A DNA stretch of 64,000 nt from Anaerococcus obesiensis ph10 (GTDB lineage: Bacteria; Bacillota; Clostridia; Tissierellales; Peptoniphilaceae), in NCBI RefSeq assembly GCF_000311745.1, contig NZ_HE978532.1, forward strand, positions 62,001 to 126,000. Reading direction: 5' to 3'. Below the pieces are notes generated by a model. That model did not search any database, was not told the DNA's origin, and saw only the letters and a list, made by a program, of their open reading frames with translations. This document shows, piece after piece, positions 39,291-48,599 of this stretch. Position 1 is the stretch's first letter. Every line of letters starts with the position of its first letter. A program made the position numbers and the translations under genes.

Positions 39291-39611
39291 TCATTTATCA
39301 ATATTTTCTAGGATAATATTTTCCATATTTTTGACACCCATAGGTGTTGGGGCATAAGCATTAAAAGGTGTTTGAGCTATAATTTTTCCAAATTCGTCTG
39401 CATTTTTCTTATATTCATCAAAATACATTCTAATTTGTGGGCTCAATAGTATCATAGAATACTCATCAGATTTAAAAATATTTTCACTATTTGAAATTGT
39501 AGTTGCTTCTACATATATTTCATGTCCATCCTTTTGCAATTGCTTAGTTACTTCTTTTGCCATTAAAGAACTAGATAAACCTGCATTACATACAAGAATT
39601 ACTTTTTTCAT
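39291..39611 (-). CDS. PTS lactose/cellobiose-family EIIB
   Basis: A 106-residue phosphocarrier with the P-loop MKKVILVCNAGLSSSLMAKEV; Cys8 receives the phosphate from EIIA and passes it to the sugar at EIIC. PQIRMYF and PTPMGVKNM match the family. It begins 26 bases inside the end of the EIIA gene with GGAGGGGGAAT ahead of its ATG, so the two are coupled. Confidence 0.93.
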   Translation of the reverse strand: MKKVILVCNAGLSSSLMAKEVTKQLQKDGHEIYVEATTISNSENIFKSDEYSMILLSPQIRMYFDEYKKNADEFGKIIAQTPFNAYAPTPMGVKNMENIILENIDK

Positions 39612-39942
39612 ATTCCCCCTCCATTTTTTGTAATTTTTTATTTAATTTTATCCACCTTTTTGCATTTTCCATTGCCATGGTAGCCATTGTAAGATGATCT
39701 TGTGCATGGACTAATATAATGTTTATTTTATTTTTTTCTCCATTTGCTTCTTCTGTGAGCATATTTGTTTGAATTTCATGGCATTTTATAAATTCATCGT
39801 TAGCCTTTTTTAATAAAGATTTAGCCTCATCAAACTTATATAATTCTGCAGCATCCATAGCTTCTGATGATAAGCTTCTACTTTCTCCAGCATGGACAAT
39901 TATATTAAAGACTAACTCGTATACTTTTTGATTTTCATCCAT
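39586..39942 (-). CDS. PTS lactose/cellobiose-family EIIA
   Basis: A 118-residue helical-bundle protein: VFNIIVHAGESRSLSSEAMDAA, CHEIQTNML, and ILVHAQDHLTMATMAM with the phospho-accepting His. It transfers phosphate from HPr to EIIB. The ATG at 39942 is 13 bases after GGAGG in the last codons of the regulator gene, a rather long spacing. Second gene of the operon. Confidence 0.93.
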   Translation of the reverse strand: MDENQKVYELVFNIIVHAGESRSLSSEAMDAAELYKFDEAKSLLKKANDEFIKCHEIQTNMLTEEANGEKNKINIILVHAQDHLTMATMAMENAKRWIKLNKKLQKMEGEYEKSNSCM

Positions 39943-39950
39943 AAAACTAC

Positions 39951-41831
39951 TTATTCCTCCTTTAAAAATATCTTCATAAATTTTATTTTATCGTCAGCTG
40001 TTAGCGATTCTGATATAAGATTTCTATTTGATAAAAAATTTCCGAGTTTCTCATAGTAAAATTTCATATCTCCTATATCTTTTCCGATTACCAAGCTATA
40101 AATAAGCCTAATTTTTCTACCGTTCCAATCTATCGGTTTTTTTAAGATTATAATTATTGAATATGACTTTCCATCAACCTGGTCAAATATGTGTGGTATA
40201 GCAATATTATCAAAAGATGTTTGACCCATCTTTTCTCTGTCTATCAACTGTTTTAAAGCTTTATCATTTGGAAAATTTGATTTTGTAGAAATTTTTTCTG
40301 CTATATATTTTAGAACTTCATCCTTGTTTTTAAATAATCTATCTTTAACAAATATTGAGTTTGAAAATATATTGTATATCTCATCTAGATTAGAATTCTC
40401 AAATGCTAATTTCAATTTATTTAAATCACTTTTTGAAAAAATAACATCTACATATATTACTGACCTATCAAATTTATCGCTAATATTTACTGATGATATG
40501 ATCAAATCATATCTATCAATATCAAATTTTTTTAAATTTCTAACATCTGTTGTTGCTATGTTCTCAATATTTCCTTTAAATTGTTTCATAAGTTGTGATT
40601 TCATTATTTGAGCAGAAGAATTGCCTGATCCACATACTATAAGAATATTTTTCTTATTAGATGAATTATTACCGATTGCAGCCATTATATGTAATGCAAT
40701 ATATCCTATTTCGTCATCTGATAATTTTGTCATATATTTATCATTTATTATGTTTGAGCCGATTGTCGCTAACATAAAAGAAATCTTATCTTTTTTTATA
40801 TCTTCAAGTATAGGATTTTTCATATTAAATCCATATTTTATCCTATATATTAAAGGTCCAAGATGTGTTGCTAAAGCAAAATAAAATTCTATGTTTGATC
40901 TGAAATCATATTTTGATACCTTATATATCTCATCTATTATATCTTGAGATAACTTTAAGATTTCTGAAGATAATTTTTCTTGATCCCTAATCGTGTTTTT
41001 TGCAATTAGGTGCATGGTTATATATACTAATTCTTGATTTGGAATTTCTATTTCTAGTTTAGCTTTTAAGCTATCAACAATTTTATTTGCAATTTTGAAT
41101 TCTTCGTATGAAACAAGCTTTTTTTCTACTGATTTTGGCAATTTTACATATTCTTTTTGCTTAATTCTTAATATAGAAATATAGATATGGATAACTAAAT
41201 TTTTAAAATTAACATAAGGCATATAGTAATCTTCACCAAAATCTATATTATCTATTATTTCTTGAATTTTATTAAAAAGCTCTTTATTTTCATCACCATC
41301 AAAAAGTTTTGGATCTACTCCTATTTCATTTTTTATTGCAAGTCTTATATTTTTCTCGCTACCTTCAATTTTCATTCCATAATATGGTTTTGAAATTAAA
41401 TCTAGCTTGTAATTATTCAAAGTTTTTTTTATTATTGGTAAATCTTTATTTATTTGTGACTCACTTACATGAAAACTTTCAGCTAATTCATATTGCTTAA
41501 TATATGAACTAGAAAATAAAAACATTCTCAAAATATTTTCGTATCTGCTATCTTTATCACCTCCATCTTGTTGAAAGTAAGCATATTTATACCAATCATT
41601 TTTTAGGAAACTTTTAAATTTATCTTGATCCTTAATTTTGAATTTAAATCCCTTCCCTGTTTTAGACTCTATTATCGCTCCCTTATCTTTAATTACTAAG
41701 TTCAATAGATCTATCTCTTTTCTTATAGTTTTTGAAGATAATTCCATTTCTTTTCCTATATCTTTAGAGGTGTGATAATCATAGTCTAAAGTTAAGTAGT
41801 CGAATATTTGTTTCATTCTTGTTTCAATCAT
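39951..41831 (-). CDS. BglG/MtlR-type PTS-regulated transcription activator
   Basis: A 626-residue multidomain regulator. It has an N-terminal helix-turn-helix (residues 1-65, DIGKEMELSSKTIRKEIDLL), a second Mga-like helix-turn-helix (about 100-165, ELAESFHVSESQINKDL), PRD1 (about 185-285, with HIYISILRI and HLIAKNT), PRD2 (about 300-395, HLGPLIYRI and HIMAAIG), an EIIB-like domain (about 400-485, ILIVCGSGNSSAQ) and an EIIA-like domain (about 495-626, IAIPHIFDQ). Phosphorylation by the PTS should tune its activity. It is the first gene of the PTS/fucosidase operon and most likely activates it in response to the imported sugar. Confidence 0.9.
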   Translation of the reverse strand: MIETRMKQIFDYLTLDYDYHTSKDIGKEMELSSKTIRKEIDLLNLVIKDKGAIIESKTGKGFKFKIKDQDKFKSFLKNDWYKYAYFQQDGGDKDSRYENILRMFLFSSSYIKQYELAESFHVSESQINKDLPIIKKTLNNYKLDLISKPYYGMKIEGSEKNIRLAIKNEIGVDPKLFDGDENKELFNKIQEIIDNIDFGEDYYMPYVNFKNLVIHIYISILRIKQKEYVKLPKSVEKKLVSYEEFKIANKIVDSLKAKLEIEIPNQELVYITMHLIAKNTIRDQEKLSSEILKLSQDIIDEIYKVSKYDFRSNIEFYFALATHLGPLIYRIKYGFNMKNPILEDIKKDKISFMLATIGSNIINDKYMTKLSDDEIGYIALHIMAAIGNNSSNKKNILIVCGSGNSSAQIMKSQLMKQFKGNIENIATTDVRNLKKFDIDRYDLIISSVNISDKFDRSVIYVDVIFSKSDLNKLKLAFENSNLDEIYNIFSNSIFVKDRLFKNKDEVLKYIAEKISTKSNFPNDKALKQLIDREKMGQTSFDNIAIPHIFDQVDGKSYSIIIILKKPIDWNGRKIRLIYSLVIGKDIGDMKFYYEKLGNFLSNRNLISESLTADDKIKFMKIFLKEE

Positions 41832-41972
41832 TTAACCACCTCGTATAAATATTATAATAATTAAAAAAACAAATCTCCACACAAACATTTTCCTCATACT
41901 TATGGAAGTTTGATTTTTGAATTATATAATTTCTCTAATATAATTATAAGATAAGAGAATAAAGGAGTAATT

Positions 41973-42788
41973 ATGAAAAAAATTATTGCAGTTGATATAG
42001 ATGGTACTTTGTTAAATTCGAAAAGGCAGATTACTGAAAAAACTAAAAATGCTTTGATTAAGGCGCAAGAGCTTGGTCATATTGTTGTTATTGCATCTGG
42101 GCGTGATCCTCTTGGGGTTTATCCTTTTGCGGATATTTTGGAATTTGAAAAATATGGTGGGCTTATTTCTAATTTTAATGGTGGAAGAATTACTAATTAT
42201 AAAACAAAGGATGTGATTATTAATCATCCTATGGATTTTGACCTTGCAAAAGAAATTTTGCAATTTAGCGAAAAAAATCTTTTTATGCACTATATTATTT
42301 ACACTGAGGATAAAATTATTACAAGCTCTTCTAAAACTTACAAGCTTGAGGAAATTTGTCAAAAAGCCTTTACTCATTATGAAGTCATTGATGATTTAGC
42401 TTATAGTTTGGATTTCGCTCCTAATAAAATTTTATTTTCTCAAGATCCTAACTTGATTGATGATGATGCAAAAAAATTAATGGATAAATTTTCTAATAAA
42501 ACTACTCAGGTAAAATCTACTCCTTATTTTTATGAAATTATGCCAAAGGGAATTGGCAAGGGAGAAAGTCTTGTTGAAATTGCTAAATATTTTGATATGG
42601 ATATGAAAGATGTGATTGCTTTTGGCGATGAGGAGAACGATCAAACCATGATTGAGATGGCAGGCCTTGGTGTAGTTATGGAAAATGGTGCTAATTTTAT
42701 GAAAGAAAAAGCTGATTTTATTACAAAATCAAATGATGATGATGGAATTGCTTACTATTTGGAAAAATTTGTTTTTAATGAAAAATAA
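41973..42788 (+). CDS. Cof-type HAD-IIB phosphatase
   Basis: A 271-residue HAD hydrolase: IIAVDIDGTLLNSKRQI (motif I, nucleophile Asp), VVIASGRDP (motif II), a C2 cap (about 85-190), KGIGKGESL with the motif III Lys and VIAFGDEENDQTMIEMAG (motif IV). Such enzymes dephosphorylate sugar phosphates or FMN-type metabolites; the substrate is not predictable. Divergent from the PTS regulator, with its own ribosome site AAAGGAG. Confidence 0.9.
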   Translation: MKKIIAVDIDGTLLNSKRQITEKTKNALIKAQELGHIVVIASGRDPLGVYPFADILEFEKYGGLISNFNGGRITNYKTKDVIINHPMDFDLAKEILQFSEKNLFMHYIIYTEDKIITSSSKTYKLEEICQKAFTHYEVIDDLAYSLDFAPNKILFSQDPNLIDDDAKKLMDKFSNKTTQVKSTPYFYEIMPKGIGKGESLVEIAKYFDMDMKDVIAFGDEENDQTMIEMAGLGVVMENGANFMKEKADFITKSNDDDGIAYYLEKFVFNEK

Positions 42789-42834
42789 TTAAAATTTTTG
42801 ATTTTTTATTTGATTTGGGTATATTTTAATTGAG

Positions 42835-42848
42835 ATATTTCGAAATAT
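42835..42848 (+). promoter_or_regulatory. Palindrome before ald
   Basis: ATATTTCGAAATAT is a perfect 14-bp palindrome ending a few bases before the ribosome site of alanine dehydrogenase. It may be an operator; alternatively a chance A/T palindrome. Confidence 0.35.
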
Positions 42849-42861
42849 ATAAGGAGGAAAT

Positions 42862-43974
42862 ATGATAATAGGAATACCAAAAGAGATTAAGGACCAAGAA
42901 TCTAGAGTTGCAACTGTGCCTGGCGCTGTTGCGGAATTAGTTAAAGCTGGTCATGAAGTTTTAATTGAAAATAATGCTGGTTTAAATTCTGGTATTACAA
43001 ATAAAGATTATGAAGATGTTGGCGCAAAAATTGTCGATTCAGCAAAAGATGTTTGGGAAAAATCTGATATTGTTTACAAGGTAAAAGAGCCTTTAAAAGA
43101 AGAATATAAATATTTAAGAGAAGGTTTGATTTTATATACTTATCTCCACCTTGCAAGTAATGAAGAATTAACAAAAGAATTAGTCGATAAAAAAGTTACA
43201 GGCATAGCTTATGAAACTTTAAAACTTGATAACAAATTACCACTTCTAGCTCCTATGAGTGAAATTGCTGGAAGAATGGCTGTTCAAGAAGGTGCAAGAT
43301 ATTTAACAAAGCCCGAAGGCGGAAGAGGAATTTTACTTCAAGGAGTTCCAGGAGTAAGACCTGCTCACGTTGTAATTGTTGGAGCTGGTACTGTTGGAGC
43401 TGGAGCTGTAAGAATTGCTGTAGGAATGGGCGCAAGAGTTACAGTTTTGGATGTAAATATTGACGCTTTGAGCAGATTACAAGATATTTTCCCAGATAAA
43501 ATAGAAACACTCTATTCAAATCCTATAAATATTGAAGATTCTGTTAAAGATGCAGATTTAGTAATCTCAACAGTTTTAATTCCAGGAAGACGTGCTCCAC
43601 AACTTATCAAAGAAGATATGGTAAAACAAATGAAAGATGGCTCAGTAATAGTTGACGTTGCAATCGACCAAGGTGGTTCAACAGATATTACAAAAGGACA
43701 TCCAACAAGCCACACCGATCCAGTTTTTGTAAAACACGGAGTAATTCATTATGCTGTTGCTAATATTCCAGGAGCAGTTGCTATGACATCAACTTATGCC
43801 CTATCAAATGCAACAACGAAATATATAAAAACAATAGCAAATCTTGGACTAAAAAATGCCTGCGAAAAATCTCCTGAAATAATTTCTGCAGTTAATACTT
43901 ACGATGGATATGTTACAAACGAAGGAATAGCAGAAGATAACGGCTACGAATATAAAGAATTAAATATAAAATAG
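42862..43974 (+). CDS. ald: Alanine dehydrogenase
   Basis: Interconverts L-alanine and pyruvate plus ammonia with NAD. The 370-residue protein has MIIGIPKEIKDQESRVATVPG, the catalytic Lys in VYKVKEPLKEE, the catalytic His in LYTYLHLAS, the NAD-binding VVIVGAGTVGAGAVRIA and the IPGAVAMTSTYAL segment. Full length. Starts after AAGGAGGAAAT. Monocistronic with a strong terminator; it may support alanine fermentation or nitrogen balance. Confidence 0.97.
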   Translation: MIIGIPKEIKDQESRVATVPGAVAELVKAGHEVLIENNAGLNSGITNKDYEDVGAKIVDSAKDVWEKSDIVYKVKEPLKEEYKYLREGLILYTYLHLASNEELTKELVDKKVTGIAYETLKLDNKLPLLAPMSEIAGRMAVQEGARYLTKPEGGRGILLQGVPGVRPAHVVIVGAGTVGAGAVRIAVGMGARVTVLDVNIDALSRLQDIFPDKIETLYSNPINIEDSVKDADLVISTVLIPGRRAPQLIKEDMVKQMKDGSVIVDVAIDQGGSTDITKGHPTSHTDPVFVKHGVIHYAVANIPGAVAMTSTYALSNATTKYIKTIANLGLKNACEKSPEIISAVNTYDGYVTNEGIAEDNGYEYKELNIK

Positions 43975-43979
43975 AAATT

Positions 43980-44030
43980 AAAAAGGGACTGTTTGAAAAT
44001 GAAATAATCATTTCAAACAGTCCCTTTCTT
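43980..44030. terminator. Bidirectional terminator between ald and the SdpI-like gene
   Basis: AAAAGGGACTGTTTGAAA and its exact complement enclose a 12-base loop: an 18-bp stem. The right arm encodes the last residues (Lys-Gly-Thr-Val) and stop codon of the convergent gene. Confidence 0.85.
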
Positions 44031-44369
44031 ATTCACAAAATATAATTTTATTTCACTAAGCACACTAATCAAAATCAAAAAAACAATTTGAATTCCAATT
44101 AAAATCAAAACAATTTTATCATTCAAATCATATTTGTAAAAAACAAACAAGGTCATAACCATACTAATTATCCCAAAAATCAAAGACAATTTGCTAGCAT
44201 AAAGATTTCCAATTTCCCAATTTTTTTCATTTTTCATAGAAAGCCTAGTTCTAAAACCAGACCACTTAGAAATTTTTTTATAAGCCTTGTTCTTTAAGAA
44301 AAAATACATAAAAAAGAAAGAAATAGGAATAATCAAACATACAAAAAATAAAAACATACCACCCTCCAA
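44013..44369 (-). CDS. SdpI-like small membrane protein (118 aa)
   Basis: Three transmembrane helices (about 5-25, 58-78, 85-105) with the loop KWSGFRTRLSMKNEKNWEIGNLYA. This matches the SdpI domain signature (Gly-x-Arg-Thr...Ser...Trp) seen in the full-length SdpI at 22932-23573 as YTVGIKLPWTLNSDENW. It corresponds to the C-terminal half of SdpI only. No ArsR partner adjoins it. A role in immunity or membrane stress is a guess. Confidence 0.65.
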   Translation of the reverse strand: MEGGMFLFFVCLIIPISFFFMYFFLKNKAYKKISKWSGFRTRLSMKNEKNWEIGNLYASKLSLIFGIISMVMTLFVFYKYDLNDKIVLILIGIQIVFLILISVLSEIKLYFVNKKGTV

Positions 44370-44439
44370 GTTTTATTACTTTACTTATACCCAAACTTAA
44401 AAAATATGATTTTAAATTTTTTCAAAAATTTCATTCAAA

Positions 44440-44476
44440 AAAAATCTATATGCCGAATAAGACATATAGATTTTTA
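44440..44476 (-). terminator. Terminator of the fucose operon
   Basis: AAAATCTATATG-N10-CATATAGATTTT with T/A tails, about ten bases after the kinase stop codon. Confidence 0.85.
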
Positions 44477-44486
44477 AATTTATTTT

Positions 44487-46090
44487 TTACCTAATATTAT
44501 CATCAGCAAATCTTTGAATAGGCAAATATTTTTTGTAATCATTTAAAAATTTGTCAAAGCTTTTTATTATTTTATCATCAGCAAGCTCGGTATATTTTGA
44601 TTGATTTGCAAACAAAAACTTTTCCAAAAAATCATCCAATGATTTGTAATCATCTTTTTTATCCATATACATAGCTAAGCAAGCCATTCCCCAACAACCG
44701 CCTTCACTTGCTGATTTGTATATAGAAACATTTGTATTTAAAGCTGATGCAACAATTTTTTGCATAACTTTTTTTGTTTTAAAAACGCCTCCATGAGCAT
44801 ACATTTGTTTTATTTGTATATTTTCTTTTTCCGTCAGTATATCTTGACCAATTCTAATACTTGCCATAATGGAGTAAAGATTTGCCAATATAAATTTTGA
44901 AAGGCTTGGAGTATTAGACTTATCTCTAATTATCATTGGTAAGCCATCAAGCACCTTATTAATAGGCTCTCCTGATAAATAATTAAAAATAGTAAAACCA
45001 CATTCATCATCAACTGCTTCCAAGGCTTTATTGAATAAATAGGAATATATTCCTCCTTTTTCAGAAAAATCAATTTTTAAATCTAAAGCAAATTCTTTAA
45101 AAATATTTAACCACGCATCAAAATCAGCCGTACCATTATTACAATGAACCATAGCAACTGGTTTGCCATCAGGTGTTGTAACCAAGTCTATTTCTTTATA
45201 ATATTTTTCTAATTGATGATCCAAAACTATCATAGAAAATATAGACGTACCAATAGAAATATTTCCTGTATTTTCTCTAATAGTATTTGTTGCAATCATA
45301 CCAGTCCCTGCGTCGCCTTCTGGTGGACAAAAATTTATTGACGCCTTTAACTCTCCATCAATATCTAATATTTTCGCTCCTTTTTCTGTAAGCTTTCCTG
45401 CACACTCCCCTGCAACCATAACTTTTGGCAAAATATCTTGCAATTTTATTCCAAGATTTTTAATCTCATCTAAATCATTTGTTTTTTCAAAAAATCTTTA
45501 TTATAATTTAAGCTATCATCCACAGGAAATATTCCAGAAGCATCTCCTATGCCTACAACTTTTTTGCCTGTTAGCAAATAATGTATATATGATGATAGGG
45601 TACAAATATAATCAACATCTTTTACAAAATTTTCTTTATTCAATATAGCCTCATAAAAATGGGCAAAAGACCATCTATGAGGAATGTTATATTCATAAAG
45701 TTCACTCAAAAACAAACTTGCCTTATCAGTATTAGTATTTCTCCACGTTCTAAAAGGAGTAAGTAAATTCATATTTTTGTCAAAAGCCAAAAGTCCATGC
45801 ATCATCGCAGAAATTCCAATGGCTTTAAAATTTGAAATTTTATAGCCATAATCTTTAAAAATATTTTCCTTTAAATTTTTAAATGAACTTTGAAGCCCCT
45901 TTGTCAATAAATCAAAATCATAAGTCCAATAGCCATTTTCAAATTTACTTTTCCATTCATATATTCCATTAGAAATTATTTTTGCTCTATTATCAATCGC
46001 TATAGCTTTTATCCTAGTAGATCCAAGCTCAATTCCTAAATAAATATTATTTTCTTTGACTTTTTCCAAAAATAAATCTTTATCGTACAT
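44487..46090 (-). pseudogene. FGGY-family carbohydrate kinase, frameshifted
   Basis: Two frames together make one sugar kinase of about 535 residues. The first (ATG 46090, MYDKDLFLEKV; IYLGIELGSTRIKAIAID; GISAMMHGLLAFD; TPFRTWRNTNT) ends with a stop at 45470 after Lys-Gln-Met-Ile. The second continues from Thr-Asn-Asp-Leu-Asp-Glu through MVAGECAGKLT, NISIGTSIFSMIV and MYAHGGVFKTK to a stop at 44487. The shift lies in T6/A6 runs at 45482-45494, where one extra base restores the frame. Sugar specificity is unclear; being last in the fucose operon it may act on a related ketose. Probably inactive unless the indel is an artefact. Confidence 0.85.
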
Positions 46091-46109
46091 TTTCCCTCCA
46101 CAAATAAAA

Positions 46110-46148
46110 GCTGTTGCCAATAAAATTAAAATTTTATATAGCAACAGC
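46110..46148 (-). terminator. Hairpin between fucA and the kinase gene
   Basis: GCTGTTGC and GCAACAGC enclose a 22-base A/T loop, followed on the - strand by TTTTATTTG. It could terminate or attenuate the operon before the damaged kinase. Confidence 0.65.
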
Positions 46149-46156
46149 TAATTTAA

Positions 46157-46804
46157 TTATTCTTTTACTTGTCCATATTCTTTAAATTTAACAAGCATTT
46201 TTGTCATTTCATCGTCATCTAAAATAACAGGTTTTCCAATAGATTTTGCCATGTAATATATTTTTGCACAATACTCAACTTCATCAATTATATTAAAGGC
46301 ATTCGCAAGCGAATAAGAGCCAGATAATATTCCGTGATTTGCAAGTAAAACTGCATATCTATCTTTCATAGCTTCATAAGCATTTTCTGCTAATTCTTTT
46401 GTACCAAATGTTGCATACTCTGCACACTTTACATCAACTCCTGCAACAGCTATCATATAATGAGCAGGTGGCAAAGTTTCTCTTAAAGTTGCTACAACGG
46501 TACTATAAGTTGTATGTGCATGAATAACTGCTGTTATATCATCTCTATTTTTATATTGGATTGCATGCATATACCATTCGCTTGAAGGTTTTTTATCCCC
46601 TTCTAAAATAGTACCATCTAGTTTCATAGTTACTATATCTTCTACTTTAATATCAAAAAAATCAATTCCTGAAGGAGTAATCAACATTTTTTCTTCTGAT
46701 GGAATATATACACTTAAATTTCCACCTGTTCCTTTAGTTAATCCTACTTCTACTAATTTTTTTCCATATTCAATTAACTCTTGTTTTAAATTTTCATGTG
46801 ACAT
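46157..46804 (-). CDS. fucA: L-fuculose-1-phosphate aldolase
   Basis: Splits L-fuculose-1-phosphate into DHAP and L-lactaldehyde. The 215-residue class II aldolase has TKGTGGNLSVYI, ITPSGIDF, PSSEWYMHAIQY with the catalytic Glu, VIHAHTTYSTVVAT with two zinc His, and LLANHGILSGS with the third. Normal length. Next gene after the RbsA::RbsB chimera in the fucose operon; its product feeds FucO at 56433-57581. Confidence 0.92.
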   Translation of the reverse strand: MSHENLKQELIEYGKKLVEVGLTKGTGGNLSVYIPSEEKMLITPSGIDFFDIKVEDIVTMKLDGTILEGDKKPSSEWYMHAIQYKNRDDITAVIHAHTTYSTVVATLRETLPPAHYMIAVAGVDVKCAEYATFGTKELAENAYEAMKDRYAVLLANHGILSGSYSLANAFNIIDEVEYCAKIYYMAKSIGKPVILDDDEMTKMLVKFKEYGQVKE

Positions 46805-46817
46805 TTTTTTTCCTATT

Positions 46818-48581
46818 TTATTCGTATAGTAGTGATTTTACTTCTTTACTATCAATATTTTCAGCGTTATACCAAACTGCTCCTGTATCAATATCTTCTA
46901 CTTTTTCACCTTTTGAAGCTTTAACTGCAAGCTCAACTGCTTTGTATCCTATAGAAATTGGATCTTGTGTAATTGAACCAAATAAAACACCTTTTTTGAT
47001 TGCGTCGATTTGGATTGCACCAGAGTCAAAACCAACTCCTATAATTTTATCTTTTCCAAGTTTTCCACCAACAGCATTGTCAGCATTTATAATAGATTTT
47101 GCTGCAAATTCGTTAGAACCGTAAATTGCTATTAAGTCTTCTTTGTTTAATAAAGTTTGTGCTTGAGTTTGTCCTTCTGCATCAGTTACGTTAGCTGGAA
47201 CTGCTAAATCTATTACTAAAGCAGCATCTTTTTCTTTTACATCATTTGCAAATTTATCATTACCTACAACAGCGATTTTATCTTTTAAATTGTCAAGTTT
47301 TGAAGCTTGTTCAACCATTTTATCTATAAAACCTTTTGTTCTATCACTGATTGATGCTGAGTTTACTTCTTGAGAAACAACTCCAACTCTTACTTTTTTA
47401 TCAACTGAAGCTTTTTTCAATTTTGCTTCTATTTCTGGATATAATTTATCAGCTGCCATGGCTGAAGCTGCTATATTATCTGTAGCTGCTGTAGCTTTAA
47501 TTGTTCCTTCTGGAGCATTTGGAACACCAGAATCAAATCCAACTACTGGAATTTTATCATCTTTTGCTTGTTTTAATAAATCAATTGATGCTTTTGTATC
47601 TAAAGCTGCGTATGCTATAGCTGCTGGTTTTTTGTTATATAATAAAATTTCTCCTGAGTCTAATTTATCTGCACCAAATATAGCTCTTGCAACTTCTGTT
47701 CTTCCAGAGCCCATTAAGCCTGCCATTCCAAGAATTTCTCCTTTTTTTAGAACAAAACTTACATCTCTAATTTTTTTGCCTCTGTTAAGATTTTTTACTT
47801 CAAGAACAACTGCCGCATTATCTGCAATACTTGATTTTGTTTTTGGTTCAACATAAGAAACTCTACCAACCATCATATTGATAAGTTCATCTCTACTTGT
47901 TTCTTTTGTATTTACAGTTCCTACATATCCACCATCTCTTAGAACAGTAATTCTATTAGATATTTTTCCTATTTCATCCATCCTGTGTGAAATATAAATT
48001 ATTCCAACGCCCTTTTTTTGTAAGCGATCAATAACTTTAAATAAATGTCCAATTTCTTCTTCTGTTAATGATGATGTAGGTTCATCAAATACAATAACAT
48101 TTGCATTTAAAGATATAGCTTTGGCAATTTCTGTCATTTGTTGGATGCCAACTGGCAACTCTCCAACTACAGTTCTAGGATCTACGTCAACTTCAAGAAT
48201 TTTGAAAAGCTCTTTTGATTTTTCAATCATCTCTTTGTCGTTTATAATCTTACCATTCATAGATTCTCTTCCAATAAATATATTTTGTGCTACTGTAAGA
48301 TCATTTAGCATATTTAATTCTTGATGAACTATCGCAATTCCTACTTCTTGTGCTTGTTTAGTATTGTCAAATTTAACATCTTTTCCTAGATAAGTCACTG
48401 TTCCACTTTCAAGTGAATAAACACCTGTAAGTATTTTCATTAAAGTTGATTTTCCAGCTCCATTTTCTCCCATCAAGGCATGAACTTCGCCAGATTTCAA
48501 CTCTAAGTTTACATTATTTAAAGCCTTAACATTTCCAAAAGTTTTGGTAATATTTTGCATTTTTAATAAAACTTGTTCCAT
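46818..48581 (-). CDS. Chimeric RbsA::RbsB protein (ABC ATPase fused to sugar-binding protein)
   Basis: One 587-residue frame joins two proteins that are normally separate. Residues 1-318 are the first part of an RbsA/MglA-type ATPase: Walker A GENGAGKST, signature PVGIQQMTEIAKA, Walker B VIVFDEPTSS, then the start of the second nucleotide domain (GLMGSGRTEVARAIFG). From about residue 320 the sequence is RbsB-like: AYAALDTKASIDLLKQAKDDKIPVVGFDSGV, ATAATDN, IIGVGFDSGA. The rest of RbsA, the RbsC permease and the RbsB signal and first lobe are missing, as expected from an in-frame deletion near 47627. Without permease or signal peptide it cannot transport; ABC uptake here is probably lost. Confidence 0.88.
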   Translation of the reverse strand: MEQVLLKMQNITKTFGNVKALNNVNLELKSGEVHALMGENGAGKSTLMKILTGVYSLESGTVTYLGKDVKFDNTKQAQEVGIAIVHQELNMLNDLTVAQNIFIGRESMNGKIINDKEMIEKSKELFKILEVDVDPRTVVGELPVGIQQMTEIAKAISLNANVIVFDEPTSSLTEEEIGHLFKVIDRLQKKGVGIIYISHRMDEIGKISNRITVLRDGGYVGTVNTKETSRDELINMMVGRVSYVEPKTKSSIADNAAVVLEVKNLNRGKKIRDVSFVLKKGEILGMAGLMGSGRTEVARAIFGADKLDSGEILLYNKKPAAIAYAALDTKASIDLLKQAKDDKIPVVGFDSGVPNAPEGTIKATAATDNIAASAMAADKLYPEIEAKLKKASVDKKVRVGVVSQEVNSASISDRTKGFIDKMVEQASKLDNLKDKIAVVGNDKFANDVKEKDAALVIDLAVPANVTDAEGQTQAQTLLNKEDLIAIYGSNEFAAKSIINADNAVGGKLGKDKIIGVGFDSGAIQIDAIKKGVLFGSITQDPISIGYKAVELAVKASKGEKVEDIDTGAVWYNAENIDSKEVKSLLYE

Positions 48582-48599
48582 AAATCCTCCGAATTTATT

